From an uncultured Muribaculaceae bacterium (GTDB taxonomy: Bacteria; Bacteroidota; Bacteroidia; Bacteroidales; Muribaculaceae): a stretch of DNA of 64,000 nt. Positions 59,863 through 64,000 of the stretch are shown here, in pieces. Position 1 is the first letter of the stretch, and each line of letters starts with the position of its first letter. The position numbers were made by a program, and so were the translations under genes. The stretch spans positions 62,001-126,000 of the forward strand of contig CAJUPZ010000003.1 of assembly GCA_910588065.1 (NCBI GenBank). Reading direction: 5' to 3'. The notes below the pieces were generated by a model. That model did not search any database. It had not been told where the DNA came from and saw only the letters and a program-made list of their open reading frames with translations.

Positions 59863-60546
59863 TCAGTCTTTCCGGTTGCACACCACGCAGCGTTCACCGA
59901 AATCGTATGTCACGGAGACGCAGATTGTCGAGTACCAGTCGGTGTTTTTAAGAAAAGAGCTTTTGATTTTATACAGGTCGCTTAGATTCTCACCGTCGAG
60001 GTGGTCGCCGAGAGCCTTGGTCATAGTCCACTCTATGGCAAGGTTTAGCCGCGGGGAAGCCTTGTACTTGACGCCGAGTCCAAGCGGAATCTCCATAGCT
60101 GTGAAATTTTTGCCATCCACGCTTGACATCACCGCACCGAGGCCGATGCTCAGCACGGGAGTCCACCGGCGCAGACGCTTGTATGTCTCACCGATGCCGT
60201 AGGGAAAGAAGTTGAATTCGCCCCGCACACTGAGATCATAGAGGGTTGACTTGAAGCTGTACTGCGCCGCATCAGGAAGAACATTGTCCATATCGGCGGT
60301 GTTGCCACTCAGGGATGACAGTCCTGCCTGTGCCCTCAACGCCCATCTGCTGTCGAAATTATAGCGGGCAAAGAGCTGCGCCGCCGCGCCGGGATGGCGG
60401 AACGGGAAGCCTGAATTGGCATCGCCTATGTAGCCGCTCATACCTGCACCCACACCTATGTCCCACTTATAGCGGGCTTCCTGGGAATATGCGCATACAG
60501 GCAGCAGCACGGCGGTTGTCATAATAATCAGCAGACGGAGAATCAC
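59863..60546 (-). CDS. DUF6089 / PorG-like outer-membrane protein
   Basis: 227 residues with a signal peptide (VLLPVCAYSQ) and an eight-strand-like barrel (KWDIGVGAGMSGYIGDANSG, WTPVLSIGLGAVMS, LNLAIEWTMTKALGDHLDG), ending with the Cys-x-x-Cys segment CVVCN. This is the DUF6089 family, to which P. gingivalis PorG, a T9SS outer-membrane component, belongs; PorG is likewise next to uppS and bamA there. Neighbour order supports the assignment. Function in this organism is inferred. Confidence 0.8.
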   Translation of the reverse strand: MILRLLIIMTTAVLLPVCAYSQEARYKWDIGVGAGMSGYIGDANSGFPFRHPGAAAQLFARYNFDSRWALRAQAGLSSLSGNTADMDNVLPDAAQYSFKSTLYDLSVRGEFNFFPYGIGETYKRLRRWTPVLSIGLGAVMSSVDGKNFTAMEIPLGLGVKYKASPRLNLAIEWTMTKALGDHLDGENLSDLYKIKSSFLKNTDWYSTICVSVTYDFGERCVVCNRKD

Positions 60547-60555
60547 TATCGGTGT

Positions 60556-62010
60556 TTATTGGAGAGGAATGAAGGAGAGCTGATTGAGCACAGCGCGGTA
60601 AATACTGTTGTTGAACCGGCCGGACTGTGTGTGTCCACCTATTATATATATATAGGGGCACTCCCATGAAGTAACCGGCTTCACCGCTCTTGACTGAGCT
60701 TCGGGGTCTTTCACATACAGGGTTGAGGTGCACACCACAGCCTGCGCGCCATACAGCTCGGGAGCGAATCGGGAGAACTGGAAGGAAGCGTCGGCTTTGG
60801 TCCAGTGCACGCCACGATCCACAGAAATGTAAAGAGTATTGTTGACTGACCCGTCAGCCTTACGTCCGCCGAAAGCGTAGAGCACTTCGCGGGTGGAAGT
60901 TTCGTAGTAATTATTGACCGAAGCAGTGTAGTAGCTGCATACAGCTATACCCTCTCTTGCCGGCATAGCATCGACGCTAAGTTTAGTCCATGCCGAGCCG
61001 TCATAGCCCCATGTGGCACCGCTCAGCGAACCGTCGGCGGCGCGGCCACCGGTGAATGTCACCATCTCGCTGTCGCTCCACTTGCTGTCATAGCTGAGAA
61101 GAGCGCTTGTTGCGGCCACGGGACAACCCTCGGCCACCTCAACCTCGCGGGTTGAGGGATAAGTCACATGGTAGTATTTGCCGGCCGCTTTCTTAACACC
61201 GACAAGAGTTGAACCGTATGCTCCGTAGATATGGCACATGGAAGCGCCTGCGGCTGTCCAGCTGCGTGCATCGGCGGATTTATACAGATTGTCTGCATTG
61301 TCAAGGATATAAAAGCTGCCGCCTGCTGTAGAGAACGACTCAACGAGCGCGCCTGCGGGCAGCGATACAGCCGACGTTGTCCAGGCTTTGTCGCCGAAAT
61401 TACCGGTAACGGCGAGGGAGGCTGCCGAGCCGTCGGAGGAGAGGGTGTAGAGCGAGCCATTGAGCTCGACTGTTTTCTGCGCCGCGGGGGCCGCGACAAC
61501 GGTGGGCATGGCAGCGAAAGCCGACTCATCCCATGCGAGGCTGTCGGGCTTCATCCGGTGCACGTTTATCTTAACGGTGTATTCGCGCATCACCTTTTTG
61601 CTGTATGACACCACTCTTAGCAGCACTTTGTCAGCCCCGAAGTCAATGGAATCGGAAAGATTGTCCGTATACTCGATTGTCTTGGTCTCCTGATCGTCAT
61701 ATTGCATCACAAACTCGGCCTTGTCGACAGTGGGGAGCTCCACTTCGGCGAGCATATTGCCTACAGATGTGCCCACAGGGAGGGAATCGGCGTTGAAAAT
61801 GATGGCTTTGTCAAGGTCGATGGAAAAGAACACCGAGTCAAAGTGTATGCCCGATGAGCTTGCCTTCTTCAGGGTGAATGAGGTTACCTCAACATTGCCG
61901 ATAGAGGTGTCCTCGATGACCTCCATCTGGTAATCATCATCGGAATTGCAGGATGCGAGACCGGCAGTGATTGCGGCAGCCAGTATAATGATTGGTAATT
62001 TGAATTTCAT
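60556..62010 (-). CDS. DUF6242 family propeller-type lipoprotein
   Basis: 484 residues with a lipobox (ITAGLASCNSDDDY; Cys about 21). An N-terminal domain with VEVTSFTLKKASSSGIHFDS is the DUF6242 start, followed by a beta-propeller of repeated units containing WTTSAVSLPAGALV, YGAYGSTLVGVKKAAGK and GRKADGSVNNTLYISVDRGVHW. Surface-exposed lipoproteins of this sort are found only in Bacteroidetes; function unknown. Stops 9 bp upstream of the PorG-like start, probably cotranscribed. Confidence 0.82.
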   Translation of the reverse strand: MKFKLPIIILAAAITAGLASCNSDDDYQMEVIEDTSIGNVEVTSFTLKKASSSGIHFDSVFFSIDLDKAIIFNADSLPVGTSVGNMLAEVELPTVDKAEFVMQYDDQETKTIEYTDNLSDSIDFGADKVLLRVVSYSKKVMREYTVKINVHRMKPDSLAWDESAFAAMPTVVAAPAAQKTVELNGSLYTLSSDGSAASLAVTGNFGDKAWTTSAVSLPAGALVESFSTAGGSFYILDNADNLYKSADARSWTAAGASMCHIYGAYGSTLVGVKKAAGKYYHVTYPSTREVEVAEGCPVAATSALLSYDSKWSDSEMVTFTGGRAADGSLSGATWGYDGSAWTKLSVDAMPAREGIAVCSYYTASVNNYYETSTREVLYAFGGRKADGSVNNTLYISVDRGVHWTKADASFQFSRFAPELYGAQAVVCTSTLYVKDPEAQSRAVKPVTSWECPYIYIIGGHTQSGRFNNSIYRAVLNQLSFIPLQ

Positions 62011-62119
62011 AAAACATTATTTTTCAAGCTGCAAAGTTAACAACATTTTCATTAACTCCCTATGCCGTAGCGTTAAAATAAGTAACAGACTGAGGCCCAA
62101 TGCGGCTGTAGAAAAGGGC

Positions 62120-62147
62120 AAAACCGGCAGCAACGGCTCCCGGTTTT
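62120..62147 (-). terminator. terminator after ribD
   Basis: AAAACCGG (62120-62127) and CCGGTTTT (62140-62147) form a perfect 8-bp stem with a 12-nt loop; the T-rich arm reads as a U-run in either direction. It lies about 60 bp after the ribD stop on the minus strand. Confidence 0.7.
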
Positions 62148-62209
62148 TCGATAATCGGCAATATTATAGCGACTTATAGGCACCCGACCCCGATGTTCGG
62201 ACGGTAGAG

Positions 62210-63286
62210 CTAAAAAGCAGTCTTAGCGAGCACAGGCGATGAGTCATTGACATAATTCATCACCAGATTGCCGTCAATACGGCTGACAGACCGTGGCGCA
62301 AGAGCAGGAAGCCTTGCCGGAACCGCACCTTTGTTGCCCAGACGCACGGGAGATATCTCGACCCGGAGCTCGTCCCACAGACCGGAAGCGAGGCATTGCG
62401 CGGCGAGCATCTGCCCTCCTTCAACGAGCACTGATGTTATGCCATGCGAATAAAGCTGGCTGAACACCACATCCGGGCCCACATTCTCATCCACCTGCAG
62501 CCATTCAAAATCGCGTCCCGGCAGGGATGGACGGCGCGAGCTGACAATCAGCAGTCTGCCGGAGATACCGGCGAGATGGGCTGCCGAACACCGGCCTCTG
62601 CGGTCCACAACCACTTTCACCGGATTGTCATCTCCGAAGCCGTGGGTGCCGAGGTTCGGGCGGTCAATCACAGCCGTGTTACTCCCTATCATAATTGCCT
62701 GGCGTTCAGCCCTCAGGGCGTAAACAGCCGCCAAGGATGCCGGGGTCGAAATTTTGACCGGCGCGGTAGCGTCGCCGGCTTTCACCGCAGTGAAGCCATC
62801 GGCAGATTGCGCCCATTTGAGAGTTATAAACGGGCGGCGCAGCGTGTGAGCCGTCATGAAAGCGGCATTGAGCAGGCGGCAGGCCTGCTCCTCCACCCCG
62901 ACAGTCACCTCCACTCCGGCATCGCGAAGCTTGCGCACCCCTCTGCCACTCACCTTTTCAAAAGGGTCAAGAGTGCCCACCACCACGCGCGGTATGCCGG
63001 TGCGGATAATCAAGTCAGCACACGGAGGGGTTTTGCCGAAATGCGAGCAGGGTTCGAGGGTTACATACATAGTACTGTCAGCCAACAGATTGCTATCCTG
63101 CTCAGACACGGAAGCTATCGCGTTGACCTCCGCGTGGGGTCCGCCGCAGCGCCGGTGGTAGCCCTCCCCTATAATCCTGCCGCTGTGCACAATGACGGCA
63201 CCCACCATTGGGTTAGGAGCCACATGGCCGGAGCCGAGAGCAGCAAGACGGAGCGCGCGGAGCATATACTTGGAGTGATCAATCAT
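62210..63286 (-). CDS. ribD: bifunctional riboflavin deaminase/reductase RibD
   Basis: 358 residues. The N-terminal deaminase has the zinc motif HAEVNAIASV (about residue 51) and EPCSHFGKTPPCADLI; the C-terminal reductase half holds LKWAQSADGFTAV and VLVEGGQMLAAQC. It carries out the second and third steps of riboflavin synthesis. The start overlaps the ispG stop by 4 bp. Confidence 0.95.
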   Translation of the reverse strand: MIDHSKYMLRALRLAALGSGHVAPNPMVGAVIVHSGRIIGEGYHRRCGGPHAEVNAIASVSEQDSNLLADSTMYVTLEPCSHFGKTPPCADLIIRTGIPRVVVGTLDPFEKVSGRGVRKLRDAGVEVTVGVEEQACRLLNAAFMTAHTLRRPFITLKWAQSADGFTAVKAGDATAPVKISTPASLAAVYALRAERQAIMIGSNTAVIDRPNLGTHGFGDDNPVKVVVDRRGRCSAAHLAGISGRLLIVSSRRPSLPGRDFEWLQVDENVGPDVVFSQLYSHGITSVLVEGGQMLAAQCLASGLWDELRVEISPVRLGNKGAVPARLPALAPRSVSRIDGNLVMNYVNDSSPVLAKTAF

Positions 63287-64000
63287 CGGCGGTCGTTATT
63301 GATAAATTCAATCAACCGGCTGACAGCCTCGGCCTCCGGAATGTTTTTCTCTATACACTCCTTGCCTTTGTAGAGGCTCACCTTGCCGGCACCTGCGCCA
63401 ACATAGCCGTAGTCGGCGTCAGCCATCTCTCCCGGGCCGTTCACGATACAGCCCATCACCCCAATTTTCAAGCCTTTGAGCGAGGCTGTAGCCTCCTTGA
63501 CCCTGCGCAGGGTTGTCTGGAGGTCGAAGAGAGTACGCCCGCATCCGGGACAAGCGATGTACTCGGTGCGGGTTATTCTCAGCCGGGCGCTCTGTAGAAT
63601 GCCGAATGCAAGGCGTGCAGCCGCCGCCGGAGTCATGGAGTCAGCCTCTATCCACAAACCGTCCGCAAGGCCGTTCATTACCGGCACACCAAGGTCGACC
63701 GATGCCCTTAGCATAACCTCATCAGCAGGCAAGCCGGAATATACCGCCTTGACAATCACCGGGTTTGCCACACCGAGCGACTGCATTCTGTGGACAAGCG
63801 CGCTCACCGCACCCTGAAAATCAGGATGAGTTGAGGTCACAACCACAACCTTGTCTGCCGGAAGCGCCGTGAGGGTTTTGTCATCGGCATCAGAAGCTAT
63901 CTCCACATAACCGCTCCATGTGTCGGCAAACAGGTCCGGGGCGCTATCCACATCATAATCCTCTACGGAGCGCGCAGCGACGACTACGGGCGTATTTTCT
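63283..64000 (-). CDS. ispG: (E)-4-hydroxy-3-methylbut-2-enyl-diphosphate synthase, C-terminal part
   Basis: The frame runs open to the window edge, so the start lies outside. The visible 238 residues hold the 4Fe-4S ligands (ACPGCGRTLFDLQ and MGCIVNGPGEMADADYGYVG) at the C-terminus. IspG performs the penultimate step of the MEP pathway. The region before the cluster (KVVVVTSTHPDFQGAVS, LVHRMQSLGVANPV) is the long insert typical of Bacteroidetes and plastid IspG. Cotranscribed with ribD. Confidence 0.93.
   Translation of the reverse strand, partial: ENTPVVVAARSVEDYDVDSAPDLFADTWSGYVEIASDADDKTLTALPADKVVVVTSTHPDFQGAVSALVHRMQSLGVANPVIVKAVYSGLPADEVMLRASVDLGVPVMNGLADGLWIEADSMTPAAAARLAFGILQSARLRITRTEYIACPGCGRTLFDLQTTLRRVKEATASLKGLKIGVMGCIVNGPGEMADADYGYVGAGAGKVSLYKGKECIEKNIPEAEAVSRLIEFINNDRR

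Noticed and set aside
62444..63373. 309-residue antisense frame opposite ribD
   Set aside because: Runs across the ribD/ispG junction on the wrong strand; no family features.

Overview
The window looks like a chromosomal segment of a Bacteroidales bacterium. The evidence is a type IX secretion (T9SS) gene run, several Bacteroidetes-type outer-membrane beta-barrels and lipoproteins, no obvious Shine-Dalgarno sites, and many promoters of the Bacteroides form TTTG-N19/20-TAnnTTTG. A gut Muribaculaceae-like member is my inference from GC content and gene set; a 16S or marker-gene check would settle it. No rRNA, CRISPR array, transposase, integrase or complete prophage is visible.

Layout. 1-7.2 kb: truncated DUF2723 membrane protein (-), argR and an argC homologue that has lost its active site (+), dnaG (-). 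7.2-9.6 kb: accessory patch, with a YhcG/DUF1016 PDDEXK nuclease gene bracketed by 49-bp near-perfect direct repeats that each carry a copy of the dnaG promoter, then a DUF6291-type gene and a GC-rich repeat mosaic. 9.6-13.8 kb: response regulator/histidine kinase pair divergent from an outer-membrane beta-barrel gene, with a two-turn direct-repeat operator between them. 13.9-18.6 kb: 1104-residue Schlafen/AlbA_2 protein, YccF, GH16 lipoprotein. 18.7-28.8 kb: ispD-recG, ndk and an M23 peptidase, a small membrane-protein cluster (two YtxH paralogues, holin-like), prmA, pyrE and small envelope proteins. 28.9-32.3 kb: tRNA-His, a tandem-domain retropepsin-like protease, a second repeat mosaic followed by a second DUF6291-type gene with the same promoter/operator block as the first, and an orphan membrane protein. 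32.3-41 kb: acyl-CoA synthetase and the T9SS run porT-porP-porK-porL-porM-porN. 41-50.9 kb: radical SAM protein, aroC, ybaK, a small barrel protein, carA-carB-prmC-recX-comF. 51-64 kb: two exported proteins, a zinc metallopeptidase, murI, then the envelope-biogenesis block porG-like/uppS/bamA/skp/skp, a DUF6242 lipoprotein, ribD and a truncated ispG.

Functionally most of the window is core metabolism and envelope building. The T9SS parts sit in two places: PorT/P/K/L/M/N near 34-41 kb and a PorG-like DUF6089 protein beside bamA. Isoprenoid genes ispD, ispG and uppS are spread over three loci. The unusual content is concentrated in two accessory islands (7.2-9.6 kb and 30.1-31.6 kb) that share a repeat family, a 26-bp operator-like block and a gene family. 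These are the best candidates for an undescribed system.
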